DNA of 64,000 nt from Burkholderiales bacterium. Lineage in GTDB: Bacteria; Pseudomonadota; Gammaproteobacteria; Burkholderiales; Burkholderiaceae_C. The position numbers were made by a program, and so were the translations under genes. The notes beneath the pieces are model-generated. The model was given only the letters and a program-made list of their open reading frames with translations. It ran no database searches and was not told where the DNA came from. This document shows, one piece after another, positions 42,789 to 53,095 of the stretch (its first letter is position 1; each line of letters starts with the position of its first letter). The stretch lies in the NCBI GenBank assembly GCA_026932425.1, contig JAIXKN010000110.1, positions 18,642 to 82,641 of the forward strand, read 5' to 3'.

Positions 42789-44157
42789 TGCGCCAGACCA
42801 GGCTCAGCAGCAGGGTCGCCGCCAGCGCCAGGCCCGCGGTGCTGGCGGCCCAGTAGCCCGGCGCGCCGTGCAGCGCCGCCGGCGCGAAGGCCGGCGGATC
42901 GAAGGCCAGCAGGTAGCCCCCGCCGAGCCCCACGCCCCAGAGCGAGGCCGCGAAGATGAACATCGGCGCGGTGGCGATGCGATGCGCACGCAGCACGAAC
43001 GCGGCCATCGTCTGCGTCGCGTCGACGAGGTGGAAGAGCGCGACCCACGCGAGGATCGGCAGCGCCGCGGCGATGACCGCCGCGTCCTGCGTGTACAGCC
43101 GCACGATCCCCGCGCGCCCCAGATAGACCAGGCCGCCGAGCGCGGCACCCACCAGCACGCCCAGACCGATGCCGTGACGCACGAGCGTGCGCGCGTCGCT
43201 CATGTCGCGCGCGCCGATGCGCTGCGCGACCAGGGTGCTCGTCGCGGTGGCCAGCGCCATCGGCAGCATGAACATCAGCGACACGAGGTTCGCCGCGATC
43301 TGGTGCCCGGCAACCGCGTTCGTCCCGAGCCTTGCGATGAACACGGCCATCATCGCGAAGCCGCTGACCTCGATCAGGATCGAGAAACCCATCGGCACGC
43401 CCAGGCGCAGCTGCGCCCACAGCGCCTGCCGGTCCGGCGGGTGCAGGCCGCGACCCCAGAGGTGGAAGGGGTCGTAGAAGTCGCTGCGGCGGAGCACGAC
43501 CCAGGCCGCCAGCGCCTGGCCCCACATCACGATCGCCGTGGCCAGCGCGCAGCCGACGACGCCGAGCGCCGGGATGCGCAGCCAGGGGATGCCGGTGATC
43601 AGGAGCGCCGAGAGCGGGATCTTCAGCGCCAGCCCGCCCAGCTGCAGCGCCATCACCGCCTTGGGCCGCGAGAGCGCGTTGTTGAAGCCGCGGTAGGCCG
43701 AGAAGAGCAGCGATGCCGGCAGCGAGACGGCAAGGACCGTCAGGTAGGCCCGCACGCGCGCTTCCTGTTCGGGCGACATCTGCGCCAGCGCCATGAAGGG
43801 GGCAGGGAAGAGCAGCACGGTCGATCCGATCACGGAGAGCGCCAGCGCGAGCCAGATCGACTGGTGGAACTGCCGTCCGGCCTGTTCGTTGTGCCCGGCG
43901 CCGTAGAGCTGGCCGACGATCGGGCCGATCGCCAGCACCACGCCCATGAGCCCGATGAAGACCGTGATGTAGGCCGCCGCGCCGACCGACAGCGCCGCGA
44001 GGTCGGCCGACGAGTGGCGCCCGAGCAGTAGCGTGTCGACGGTGGCGAACGCGACGACCGAGATCTGCCCGATGAAGAGCGGCCACGCGAGCTCGCCGAT
44101 GCGGGCGGCGCTGCGCGCAACGCCCGCGTCGGATGAACGTCCCGTTGCGGCGCGCAC
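42751..44157 (-). CDS. MATE-family multidrug efflux transporter
   Basis: About 468 residues with 12 membrane helices in two pseudo-repeats. Typical MATE segments are ELAWPLFIGQISVVAFATVDTLLLGRHS at the N-terminus, GPIVGQLYGAG, and the second-repeat counterpart LGVPMGFSILIEVSGFAMMAVFIARLG with AGHQIAANL. It exports cationic drugs or metabolites using a Na+ or H+ gradient. The start is uncertain: I used GTG at 44157, and a TTG overlapping the trpS stop (near 44225) is possible. The frame stays open far upstream through trpS, but that part is antisense noise. Substrate unknown. Confidence 0.88.
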   Translation of the reverse strand: MRAATGRSSDAGVARSAARIGELAWPLFIGQISVVAFATVDTLLLGRHSSADLAALSVGAAAYITVFIGLMGVVLAIGPIVGQLYGAGHNEQAGRQFHQSIWLALALSVIGSTVLLFPAPFMALAQMSPEQEARVRAYLTVLAVSLPASLLFSAYRGFNNALSRPKAVMALQLGGLALKIPLSALLITGIPWLRIPALGVVGCALATAIVMWGQALAAWVVLRRSDFYDPFHLWGRGLHPPDRQALWAQLRLGVPMGFSILIEVSGFAMMAVFIARLGTNAVAGHQIAANLVSLMFMLPMALATATSTLVAQRIGARDMSDARTLVRHGIGLGVLVGAALGGLVYLGRAGIVRLYTQDAAVIAAALPILAWVALFHLVDATQTMAAFVLRAHRIATAPMFIFAASLWGVGLGGGYLLAFDPPAFAPAALHGAPGYWAASTAGLALAATLLLSLVWRIMRVQPHAAAPA

Positions 44158-44219
44158 CGGCGGATCCGGGCTATCGGCGCCCGCCGCCGGCCCGGTGCGC
44201 GGCGACGCGCATTCGGCGG

Positions 44220-45428
44220 TCAATAGTCGAGCCCCATCGCCTCGCGAACGTCCTTCATCGTCTCGCTTGCAACCTTGCGCGCGCGCTCGGTGCCTTCGTC
44301 GACGATGCGGCGGACCTTCAGCGGGTCGGCGGTCAGCGCCGCGGCGCGTTCGTGCCAGGGTTTCTGCTCGCGGATGATCGCGTCGATCACCGGCTGCTTG
44401 CACTCGAGGCAGCCGATGCTCGCGGTCTTGCAGCCCTTGTAGGCCCACTCCTTGGTCGCTTCGTCGCTGTAGACCTTGTGCAGGTCCCACACGGGGCACT
44501 TCTCCGGGTCGCCTGGGTCGGTGCGCCGCACGCGCGCCGGGTCGGTGACCATGCCGCGGATCTTGCGCTCGACCTCGGCCGGTTCGTCGCGCATCAGGAT
44601 CGCGTTGCCGTAGCTCTTGCTCATCTTCTGCCCGTCGGTGCCGGGCAGGCGCAGCACCTCGGTGTGCAGCGCCTGCGGCTCGACGAGCACGGCACGGCCG
44701 CTGCCGCGCAGGTGCCCGAGCAGCAGCTCGGTGTCGGCGTCCGTCCAGCCAGGGGTAGCTGCGGCCGCGCGGCGCACGAGCGCCTCGCCCTTGGCCCAGG
44801 CTTCGGCAGAGCCGGTCTCCCCGAAGGCCTTGCGCTGCTTCTCGTAGTAGCGCTGGTCGTCCCTGGACATCCGCGCCAGCGCCGCGGCCACGCGCTCCTC
44901 GAAGCCGCGCATGCGACCGTAGAGGTGGTTGAAGCGGCGCGCGACCTCGCGCGTGAGCTCGACGTGCGAGCTCTGGTCCTCGCCCACCGGGACGTAGGTC
45001 GCCTTGTAGATCAGGATGTCGGCCGCCTGCAGCAGCGGGTAGCCGAGGAAGCCGTAGGTCGCGAGGTCGCGGTCCTTGAGCTTGTCCATCTGGTCCTTGT
45101 AGGTCGGCACGCGCTCGAGCCAGCCCAGCGGCGTGCCCATCGCCAGCAGCGTGAAGAGCTCGGCGTGCTCGGGCAATCGGCTCTGGATGAAGATCGTGCT
45201 CTTCTGCGGATCGAGACCGGCGGCGATCCAGTCGATCACCATTTCGTAGACGTTGCGGCCGATGACCTCGCGCTCCTCGTAGTGCGTGGTCAGCGCGTGC
45301 CAGTCGGCGACGAAGTAGAAGCAGTCGTGTTCGTCCTGCAGGCGCACCCAGTTCTTGAGGGCGCCGTGATAGTGGCCGAGGTGCAGCGCGCCGGTGGGAC
45401 GCATGCCGGAGAGGACACGGGAACGCAT
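44220..45428 (-). CDS. trpS: Tryptophanyl-tRNA synthetase with four-Cys Fe-S motif
   Basis: 402 residues. Class I signatures are HLGHYHG (HIGH-like, 16-22) and KMSKS (268-272). It charges tRNA-Trp. It is longer than the roughly 330-residue E. coli enzyme, with an insertion around 175-255 and a cysteine motif, C-x21-C-x6-C-x2-C, at Cys311, 333, 340 and 343. The Thermotoga enzyme is known to carry a [4Fe-4S] cluster on C-x22-C-x6-C-x2-C near the anticodon-binding region. ATG at 45428, since the upstream in-frame residues do not match the family. Divergent from purN. Confidence 0.95.
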   Translation of the reverse strand: MRSRVLSGMRPTGALHLGHYHGALKNWVRLQDEHDCFYFVADWHALTTHYEEREVIGRNVYEMVIDWIAAGLDPQKSTIFIQSRLPEHAELFTLLAMGTPLGWLERVPTYKDQMDKLKDRDLATYGFLGYPLLQAADILIYKATYVPVGEDQSSHVELTREVARRFNHLYGRMRGFEERVAAALARMSRDDQRYYEKQRKAFGETGSAEAWAKGEALVRRAAAATPGWTDADTELLLGHLRGSGRAVLVEPQALHTEVLRLPGTDGQKMSKSYGNAILMRDEPAEVERKIRGMVTDPARVRRTDPGDPEKCPVWDLHKVYSDEATKEWAYKGCKTASIGCLECKQPVIDAIIREQKPWHERAAALTADPLKVRRIVDEGTERARKVASETMKDVREAMGLDY

Positions 45429-45520
45429 GAGGGAGGTGTGAAAAGGCAAAGACCGGCATTCTCGCCGATCGGCCGCAGGATCGACTGCACGTGTGCGGCC
45501 TCGGTACACTGCGCGGCCCC

Positions 45521-46147
45521 ATGAAGCGCATCGTCATTCTGATCTCCGGCCGCGGCTCGAACATGCAGGCCATCGTGCAGCAGTGCGCCGAGCGGCGCTG
45601 GCCTGCCAAGGTCGTCGCGGTGATCTCGAACCGACCCGATGCGAAGGGCCTGGCCTACGCGCGCGAGCGCGGCATCGAGACCGCGGTCGTCGACCACAAG
45701 GCGTACGGCACGCGCGAGGCCTTCGACGCGGCGCTGGCCGCGGTCGTCGACGCCTGCGAGCCGGACCTCGTCGTGCTCGCCGGGTTCATGCGCATCCTGG
45801 GCACTGCCTTCGTGCAGCGCTACGAGGGCCGATTGCTGAACATCCACCCCTCGCTGCTGCCGGCGTTCCCGGGCCTGCACACGCATCGGCGCGCGCTCGA
45901 TGCCGGCTGCAAGCTGGTCGGCGCCACGGTGCACTTCGTGACGCCCGAGCTCGACCACGGGCCGATCGTGCTGCAGTCGGCGGTGCCGGTGCTGCCCGGG
46001 GACGACGAGGACGCGCTGGCTTCGCGCGTGCTCGCCACCGAGCACGTGATCTATCCGCTTGCGGTGCGCTGGTTCGTCGAGGACCGGCTTGCGATCGAGC
46101 ACGGCATCGTGCGCCAGCTCGACGGCGCCTCGCAGGTGCTGATGTAG
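45521..46147 (+). CDS. purN: Phosphoribosylglycinamide formyltransferase PurN
   Basis: 208 residues. Opens MKRIVILISGRGSNMQAIV, the phosphate-binding loop. The active site is in LLNIHPSLLPAFPGLHTHRRALDAG with the catalytic Asn and His and a downstream HVTPELDHGPI-like segment (HFVTPELDHGPIV) bearing the Asp. It transfers a formyl group from 10-formyltetrahydrofolate to GAR, the third step of purine synthesis. Start at ATG 45521; upstream in-frame residues are not conserved. Its stop is three bases before rsmB. Confidence 0.97.
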   Translation: MKRIVILISGRGSNMQAIVQQCAERRWPAKVVAVISNRPDAKGLAYARERGIETAVVDHKAYGTREAFDAALAAVVDACEPDLVVLAGFMRILGTAFVQRYEGRLLNIHPSLLPAFPGLHTHRRALDAGCKLVGATVHFVTPELDHGPIVLQSAVPVLPGDDEDALASRVLATEHVIYPLAVRWFVEDRLAIEHGIVRQLDGASQVLM

Positions 46148-46150
46148 CTC

Positions 46151-47413
46151 ATGCACCCCAACGCGCTTCTCGATCTTGCCGGACTGCTGCTGCGACAGGT
46201 GCTCGCGTTCGAGCAGCCCGCCGACGGGGTGGTCTCGGCCTTCTTTCGCAAGCACAAGGCGCTGGGCGCGCGCGAGCGCCATGCGCTGGCCGAGACCACC
46301 TACACCGTCGTGCGCCAGCGGCTGCTGCTGCAGCATCTGGCGCAATCGGGCAGCGGTGCGCTCGAGCGGCGGCTTGCGATCCTGGGCTGGCAGGGCAGTC
46401 CGGGTGTGTTGCGGGCAGCCCTCGGCCCCCGGGAGCAGCAGTGGCTCGACGAAGTGAGCCGCGTCGATCGCCAGTCTCTCCCGGAGAAGCTGCGCCACAA
46501 CCTGCCCGACTGGCTTGCCGGCGCGCTGCGCCAGCAGCTGCCGGAGGAGGAGTTCTGGCCGCTCGTGCAGGCGCTGGCCGAACCCGCGCCGCTGGACCTG
46601 CGCGTGAACACGCTCAAGGCGCGGCGTGACGAGGTGCAGCGGGCACTCGATGAAGCGGGCCTGGTCGTCGAGCCGACGCCGTATTCACCGTGGGGACTGC
46701 GCGTGCAGGGCAAGCCTGCGCTGAACCGGCTCGAGGCGTTCACGAGCGGCGCGATCGAGGTGCAGGACGAGGGCAGCCAGCTGCTGGCGCTGGCGCTGGA
46801 CGCCAAGCGCGGCGAGATGGTGGTGGATTTCTGCGCCGGCGCGGGCGGCAAGACGCTGGCGCTGGGTGCGGCGATGCGCAACACCGGGCGCCTCTACGCC
46901 TTCGACGTCTCGGGGCACAGGCTCGACGCGCTCAGACCGCGGCTGGCGCGCAGCGGCCTCTCCAACGTCTACCCGGCGCAGATCGCGCACGAACGCGACG
47001 ACCGCATCCGGCGCCTTGCCGGCAAGATCGACCGCGTGCTTGTCGATGCGCCGTGTTCGGGCCTTGGGACGCTGCGGCGCAATCCCGACCTGAAATGGAG
47101 GCAGAGCCCCGCGACGGTGGCGCAATACCAGGCGCAGCAGCAGCGCATCCTCGCCGCGGCGGCGCGCATGCTGAAGCCGGGCGGGCGCCTCGTCTACGCC
47201 ACCTGCAGCCTTCTCGCCGCGGAGAACCAGGACGTCGTGCAAGCCTTCGACGCCGCCCACGGGCAGGACTTCGAGGTCTTGCCGATGCTGGAGCTCGTGC
47301 AGGCCGCGCGCGTGGACCGCGCCGAAAGCCTGGTCGAAGGGCCGTGGCTGCGCCTGTGGCCGCATCGGCGCCGTACCGACGGCTTTTTCGCTGCCGCCTG
47401 GCGGCGCCGCTGA
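46151..47413 (+). CDS. rsmB: 16S rRNA m5C methyltransferase, RsmB type
   Basis: 420 residues. The N-terminal NusB-like helical domain (about 1-140) and the RNA-binding linker are followed by the catalytic domain: VVDFCAGAGGKTLALGA binds SAM, LVDAPCSGLGTLRRNPDLKW holds the releasing Cys, and LVYATCSLLAAEN the catalytic nucleophile Cys. RsmB methylates C967 of 16S rRNA. A different RsmB/Nop2-type rRNA target is possible, since only family motifs are seen. ATG at 46151, just after purN. Confidence 0.88.
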   Translation: MHPNALLDLAGLLLRQVLAFEQPADGVVSAFFRKHKALGARERHALAETTYTVVRQRLLLQHLAQSGSGALERRLAILGWQGSPGVLRAALGPREQQWLDEVSRVDRQSLPEKLRHNLPDWLAGALRQQLPEEEFWPLVQALAEPAPLDLRVNTLKARRDEVQRALDEAGLVVEPTPYSPWGLRVQGKPALNRLEAFTSGAIEVQDEGSQLLALALDAKRGEMVVDFCAGAGGKTLALGAAMRNTGRLYAFDVSGHRLDALRPRLARSGLSNVYPAQIAHERDDRIRRLAGKIDRVLVDAPCSGLGTLRRNPDLKWRQSPATVAQYQAQQQRILAAAARMLKPGGRLVYATCSLLAAENQDVVQAFDAAHGQDFEVLPMLELVQAARVDRAESLVEGPWLRLWPHRRRTDGFFAAAWRRR

Positions 47414-47414
47414 G

Positions 47415-47450
47415 GCTGGCGTCGCACGCGCTGGCGTCGCACGCGCTGGC
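47415..47450. repeat. 15-bp tandem repeat behind rsmB
   Basis: gctggcgtcgcacgc at 47415-47429 and 47430-47444, then a partial copy gctggc at 47445-47450. It begins one base after the rsmB stop codon. It encodes nothing and has no known function. Confidence 0.9.
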
Positions 47451-47469
47451 AACGGCGTGCGAACGCAAG

Positions 47470-47496
47470 AAGGCCTGCTCGGGTGGGGCAGGCCTT
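47470..47496. terminator. Bidirectional hairpin between rsmB and rpmG
   Basis: Perfect 9-bp stem AAGGCCTGC (47470-47478) / GCAGGCCTT (47488-47496) with a 9-base loop. It lies between convergent genes. T-runs on both sides are short (ctt), so termination efficiency is uncertain. Confidence 0.5.
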
Positions 47497-47586
47497 CGGC
47501 AAAGGGAGCAGCAGCGAAGCTCGACGGAACCCGGCAGCGGGCGTGGGAGCAGGGCCCGGGAGCCCGCTCACGCTGCAGCGCTCATC

Positions 47587-47757
47587 TCACTTGAGCTTGA
47601 CTTCCTTGTAGAGCACGTGCTTGCGCGCCTTGGGGTCGAATTTCAGGAATTCGAGCTTCTCGGGCGTCGTCTTCTTGTTCTTGCTCGTCGTGTAGAAGTG
47701 GCCGGTGCCCGCCGTGGACTCCAGCTTGATCTTCTCGCGTCCGCCTTTGGTGGCCAT
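47587..47757 (-). CDS. rpmG: 50S ribosomal protein L33
   Basis: 56 residues, beginning [19 protein letters not shown] and ending [12 protein letters not shown], a complete match to proteobacterial L33. It has no cysteines, so it is the zinc-independent form. It sits on the large ribosomal subunit near the E site. The gene lies 15 bases behind rpmB on the same strand, the usual rpmB-rpmG pair. Confidence 0.97.
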   Translation of the reverse strand: MATKGGREKIKLESTAGTGHFYTTSKNKKTTPEKLEFLKFDPKARKHVLYKEVKLK

Positions 47758-47772
47758 GTTGCTTCTCCTCGA

Positions 47773-48006
47773 TCAGAGTTCGCCGCGCGCACGCAGGTCG
47801 GCAACGACCTGCTCGATGCCGACCTTCTCGATCAGTCGCAGGGCCGCGCTGCTCGTGCGCAGGCGGACCCAGCGGTTCTCGCTCTCGAGCCAGAAGCGGC
47901 GGTACTGCAGGTTGGGCAGAAACCGACGCTTGGTCTTGTTGTTGGCGTGGGAAACCTTGTTCCCGACCATCGGGCGCTTGCCCGTGACTTGACAGACGCG
48001 TGCCAT
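47773..48006 (-). CDS. rpmB: 50S ribosomal protein L28
   Basis: 77 residues. Opens [29 protein letters not shown] and ends [11 protein letters not shown], the full family. It lacks the zinc-binding cysteine set of some L28 proteins. First gene of the rpmB-rpmG pair. A consensus -10 box (TATAAT on the minus strand, 48124-48129) lies about 120 bases upstream. Confidence 0.98.
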   Translation of the reverse strand: MARVCQVTGKRPMVGNKVSHANNKTKRRFLPNLQYRRFWLESENRWVRLRTSSAALRLIEKVGIEQVVADLRARGEL

Positions 48007-48119
48007 GACGCTCGCTCCAGGGTTCTCGTTGAAAGGCCTGTTGCCGGAAGGCGTCAGCGCCCGCTGACCCCCATCACCCTCATCGCCCCTCCACTGGAGG
48101 CCGGCAATCCAGCAAAACT

Positions 48120-48135
48120 GCAGATTATAACGCGT
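48120..48135 (-). promoter_or_regulatory. Candidate -10 box for the rpmB-rpmG operon
   Basis: On the minus strand the sequence reads gcgtTATAATctgc, a perfect sigma-70 -10 hexamer at 48124-48129, in otherwise GC-rich DNA. The -35 region at the proper distance (gggttg-like, near 48146-48151, overlapping the trxB stop) is poor. It would give a leader of about 110 bases. Confidence 0.5.
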
Positions 48136-48144
48136 CGGCGCGCC

Positions 48145-49308
<1,164 letters not shown>

Positions 49309-49326
49309 CTAGGAAGGGGATTGCCG

Positions 49327-49995
49327 ATGTCGATGCTGTCGAACCTTGACCTGATCCGCCGTGTGCCCCTGTTCTCGATGCTGACGGCCGAGCACGCGCA
49401 GGTGGTTGCCGACAGCGTGGTCAAGCGGCGTTTCCGGCGCGGCGAGCTGGTCGTCGAGCAGGGCCGCAAGAGCAACGCGCTGTTCATCCTCCTCAACGGC
49501 CGGGCGCGCGTGCTCACCTCGGACTCGCGCGGGCGCGAGGTCATCCTCGCGGTGCTCGAGGCCGGCGACTACGTCGGCGAGATGAGCCTGATCGACAACG
49601 AGCCGCATTCGGCCACCGTTCGTGCCGAGGTGCAGACCGACATGCTGGTGCTGGCGCGTGCGGACTTCGCGCGCTGCCTGCCGGAGAGCTCGTCGCTGGC
49701 CTACGCGATCCTGCGCGGCCTCGTGCGGCGCCTGCGCAATGCCGATCGGCAGATCGAGTCGCTCGCGCTGCTGGACGTCTACGGGCGCGTCGCACGCACG
49801 CTGCTGGACATGGCCGAGGAGGAGGATGGCGTCAAGATCATCCGCCACAAGGTTTCGCGCCAGGACATGGCCAAGGTCGTTGGCGCCTCACGCGAGATGG
49901 TCAGCCGGGTGATGAAGGACCTCGAGGAGCGCGGTGTGATCGAGACGCAGGAAAACGGCTTCGTCGTGCTGAAGGAGCGCCTGCAGAACGACTGA
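49327..49995 (+). CDS. Crp/Fnr-family transcription regulator
   Basis: 222 residues. The cyclic-nucleotide-binding-like domain (about 10-125) contains GRKSNALFILLNGRARV and GDYVGEMSLIDNEPHSATVRAE. The C-terminal helix-turn-helix is VSRQDMAKVVGASREMVSRVMKDLEERG. There is no N-terminal cysteine cluster, so it is not an oxygen-sensing Fnr. The effector is unknown. A good ribosome site (ggaagggg) precedes the ATG. It is divergent from trxB and just ahead of ftsK. Confidence 0.9.
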   Translation: MSMLSNLDLIRRVPLFSMLTAEHAQVVADSVVKRRFRRGELVVEQGRKSNALFILLNGRARVLTSDSRGREVILAVLEAGDYVGEMSLIDNEPHSATVRAEVQTDMLVLARADFARCLPESSSLAYAILRGLVRRLRNADRQIESLALLDVYGRVARTLLDMAEEEDGVKIIRHKVSRQDMAKVVGASREMVSRVMKDLEERGVIETQENGFVVLKERLQND

Positions 49996-50067
49996 AGCGC
50001 CGCGGGGAGCAGGACCCGTCGCGAAGCGAACTCCTGTATCCAGGCGGAGGTCGCGCACAATGGGCGC

Positions 50068-52404
50068 ATGAGTTTTCCCCTCGGTTCCTTGCAGGGCGGC
50101 GGCACCGCCACTGTCGATACGGGTCCTAACGTACAGCCGGCCCCCGTTGCCGGTGTGCGTCGGCAACTGGTGCTGGTGCTGGGTTTCGTCGGCTGCCTGC
50201 TGCTGCTGCTGGCGCTTGCGACCTATCACCGCAGCGATGCTGCCTACACCACCACCGGCGACGGCGGTCCGCTCCTCAACAGCGTCGGTGGCCTCGGTGC
50301 CTGGGGCTCCGACGTCCTCTACTTCCTCTTCGGCTGGTCGGCGTGGTGGCTGGTGCCGGCGAGCTGGCGCGCCTGGCTCTCGGCACTCGCCCGCAGCCTG
50401 CGCGGGCCGAATGCCGCCCCGGCACGTCCCCACGGACGCTCGCTCTTCTGGCTGGGGCTGGCCTTGCTGCTGGCCGGCAGTTGTGCGCTCGAGTGGACGC
50501 GTCTCTACCGCTGGGAGGCGGACCTGCCCGGGCACGCCGGCGGGGTGCTCGGGCGCGTGCTCGGGCCGACGTCGATGCAGTGGCTCGGATTCACCGGCTC
50601 GGGTGTGGCCTGGATCGCGCTGCTGGTCGTCGGCTCGGCGCTGGCACTCGGTTTTTCCTGGGTTCGGCTGGCCGATGCGATCGGCGAGCGTGCCGAGAAC
50701 CTGCTTGCGCGCAGGCAGGCGCGGCGCGAGCGGGCGCAGGACCGGCGCATCGGAGAGCTTGCCCAGCGCGAGCGCGAGCAGGACGTGGATCTCGAACTCG
50801 AACGCCAGGACGAGCAGACGCATGTGCCGCTGGTGATCGAGCCGCCGGTGCTGGCGGTGCCCAAGTCCGAGCGCGTCGCGCGCGAGCGCCAGCAGCCGCT
50901 GTTCAAGGAACTGGCCGACACGCGGCTGCCGCAGGTCGACCTGCTCGATGCGCCGCCGGCGCGGCAGGAGAGCGTGACGCCCGAGTCGCTCGAGATGACG
51001 AGCCGGCTGATCGAGAAGAAGCTCAAGGACTTCGGTGTCGAGGTGCGCGTGGTCGCCGCGCAGCCAGGCCCCGTGATCACGCGCTACGAGATCGAGCCGG
51101 CCACCGGGGTCAAGGGCGCGCAGATCGTCAACCTCGCGAAGGACCTGGCGCGCTCGCTCTCGCTGGTCAGCATCCGCGTCGTCGAGGTCGTGCCGGGCAA
51201 GAACTACATGGCGCTCGAGCTGCCCAACGCGCGGCGGCAGACGATCCGTCTGGCCGAGATCCTCGGCTCGCAGGTCTACAACGACGCCGCCTCGATGCTG
51301 ACCATGGGCCTGGGCAAGGACATCGTCGGCAACCCGGTGGTGGCGGACCTGGCCAAGATGCCGCACTGCCTGGTCGCCGGGACCACCGGCTCGGGCAAGA
51401 GTGTCGGCATCAACGCGATGATCCTGAGCCTGCTCTACAAGGCCGAGGCGCGCGATGTGCGCCTCATCCTGATCGACCCGAAGATGCTCGAGATGAGCGT
51501 CTACGAGGGTATCCCGCACCTGCTGGCGCCGGTGGTCACCGACATGAAGCAGGCCGCCAACGCGCTGAACTGGTGCGTGGCCGAGATGGAGCGGCGCTAC
51601 CGCCTGATGAGCAAGCTGGGGGTGCGCAACCTCGCCGGCTACAACAAGAAGATCGTCGAGGCCAGCGAGCGCGGCGAGTCCATCGCCAACCCCTTCAGCC
51701 TGACGCCGGAGGCGCCCGAGCCGCTGCAGCGCTTGCCGCACATCGTCGTCGTCATCGACGAGCTGGCCGACCTGATGATGGTCGTCGGCAAGAAGATCGA
51801 GGAGCTGATCGCGCGCCTGGCGCAGAAGGCGCGCGCCGCCGGGCTGCACCTGATCCTGGCCACGCAGCGGCCAAGCGTCGACGTGATCACCGGCCTCATC
51901 AAGGCCAACATCCCGACGCGCTTGTCCTTCCAGGTCAGCAGCAAGATCGACAGCCGCACCATCCTCGACCAGATGGGCGCCGAGGCGCTGCTCGGGCAGG
52001 GCGACATGCTCTATCTGCCGCCGGGCAGCGGCGTGCCGGTACGTGTGCACGGCGCCTTCGTCAGCGACGAGGAGGTGCACCGCGTCGTCGACTATCTGCG
52101 CAGCCAGGGCGAGCCCGACTACGTCGAGGGCATCCTCGAGGGCGGCATCGCCGAGGGCGAGGGCGATGCCGGCGTCAATCCAGACGGACCGACCGGCGGC
52201 GGCGAGGGCGACGCGATGTACGACCAGGCGGTGGCCGTCGTGCTGCAGCACCGGCGCGCCTCGATCTCGCTCGTGCAGCGACACCTGCGCATCGGTTACA
52301 ACCGTGCCGCGCGGCTGCTGGAACAAATGGAGAAGAGCGGACTCGTAAGCGCCATGGCGAGCAATGGCAACCGCGACATCCTGGTGCCCCGGCGCGAGGA
52401 ATGA
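50068..52404 (+). CDS. ftsK: DNA translocase FtsK
   Basis: 778 residues. Membrane helices within the first 210 residues anchor it to the septum. A charged linker (about 215-310) follows. The motor has Walker [16 protein letters not shown] (about 440) and Walker [13 protein letters not shown]. The C-terminal gamma winged helix ([38 protein letters not shown]) reads polar KOPS sequences and contacts XerD. It clears chromosome ends during division. The linker is short compared with E. coli FtsK, as in most beta-proteobacteria. lolA overlaps its stop. Confidence 0.97.
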   Translation: MSFPLGSLQGGGTATVDTGPNVQPAPVAGVRRQLVLVLGFVGCLLLLLALATYHRSDAAYTTTGDGGPLLNSVGGLGAWGSDVLYFLFGWSAWWLVPASWRAWLSALARSLRGPNAAPARPHGRSLFWLGLALLLAGSCALEWTRLYRWEADLPGHAGGVLGRVLGPTSMQWLGFTGSGVAWIALLVVGSALALGFSWVRLADAIGERAENLLARRQARRERAQDRRIGELAQREREQDVDLELERQDEQTHVPLVIEPPVLAVPKSERVARERQQPLFKELADTRLPQVDLLDAPPARQESVTPESLEMTSRLIEKKLKDFGVEVRVVAAQPGPVITRYEIEPATGVKGAQIVNLAKDLARSLSLVSIRVVEVVPGKNYMALELPNARRQTIRLAEILGSQVYNDAASMLTMGLGKDIVGNPVVADLAKMPHCLVAGTTGSGKSVGINAMILSLLYKAEARDVRLILIDPKMLEMSVYEGIPHLLAPVVTDMKQAANALNWCVAEMERRYRLMSKLGVRNLAGYNKKIVEASERGESIANPFSLTPEAPEPLQRLPHIVVVIDELADLMMVVGKKIEELIARLAQKARAAGLHLILATQRPSVDVITGLIKANIPTRLSFQVSSKIDSRTILDQMGAEALLGQGDMLYLPPGSGVPVRVHGAFVSDEEVHRVVDYLRSQGEPDYVEGILEGGIAEGEGDAGVNPDGPTGGGEGDAMYDQAVAVVLQHRRASISLVQRHLRIGYNRAARLLEQMEKSGLVSAMASNGNRDILVPRREE

Positions 52405-53012
52405 CCCGCTTCGTCCTGACCGTCCTGCTCGCGCTGCTGACGAGCCTTGCCGCGCGCGCCGACGCGCTCGATGCCTTGCGCGCGTTCGCGCGGGACGTCA
52501 AGAGCGCGCGCGCCGAGTTTACGCAGACGGTGACTGCTGCCGATGGCGTGCGGACGAAGGTCAGCCGGGGCAGCTTCGAGTTCCTGCGGCCGAACCGCTT
52601 CCGCTTCATCTATCGCCAGCCTTTCGAGCAGAGCATCGTTGCCGACGGCAGCAAGGTCTGGATCTACGACGTCGAGCTCAACCAGGCCAGCTCGCGCAAG
52701 CTGGCGCAGGCGTTGGGTGCCACGCCGGCGGCGCTGCTGGCCGGGGGCGACCTCGAGCACGATTTCGTCCTGCAGGACCAGGGCGCGAAGGATGGGCTCG
52801 ACTGGTTGCTCGCGACGCCGCGCAGTGCCGATACCGGGATTCGCAGCCTGCGCGTCGGTTTCAAGGGCGATTTGCTGGCGGCTCTCGAGATCGTCGACGG
52901 CTTCGGCCAGCGCTCGCGACTCGATTTCTCGGGTCTCGTGCCGAACGTGGCGATTGCGCCTGAGTCCTTCCGCTTCGTGCCGCCACCCGGTACCGATGTG
53001 ATCGAGCAGTGA
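52401..53012 (+). CDS. lolA: Outer-membrane lipoprotein carrier LolA
   Basis: 203 residues. Signal peptide [20 protein letters not shown], then the LolA fold: [50 protein letters not shown] and a closing [14 protein letters not shown]. It ferries lipoproteins across the periplasm to LolB. It overlaps ftsK by four bases (ATGA), the standard ftsK-lolA-rarA arrangement. Confidence 0.95.
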   Translation: MTRFVLTVLLALLTSLAARADALDALRAFARDVKSARAEFTQTVTAADGVRTKVSRGSFEFLRPNRFRFIYRQPFEQSIVADGSKVWIYDVELNQASSRKLAQALGATPAALLAGGDLEHDFVLQDQGAKDGLDWLLATPRSADTGIRSLRVGFKGDLLAALEIVDGFGQRSRLDFSGLVPNVAIAPESFRFVPPPGTDVIEQ

Positions 53013-53095
53013 TCGTCGCTGCACCTGCTGCCCGTTTCGTGGGGAACGCGGCGGGGAGGACGGGAAGATGCGGCGGCGCGGTGAGAATCGGACCG

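Noticed and set aside
42751..45609. A 952-codon open frame on the minus strand covering the MATE gene and all of trpS
   Set aside because: Only the last 470 or so codons match MATE transporters. The rest lies in another frame of trpS on the same strand and has arginine-rich, low-information sequence produced by high GC. Not a fusion.
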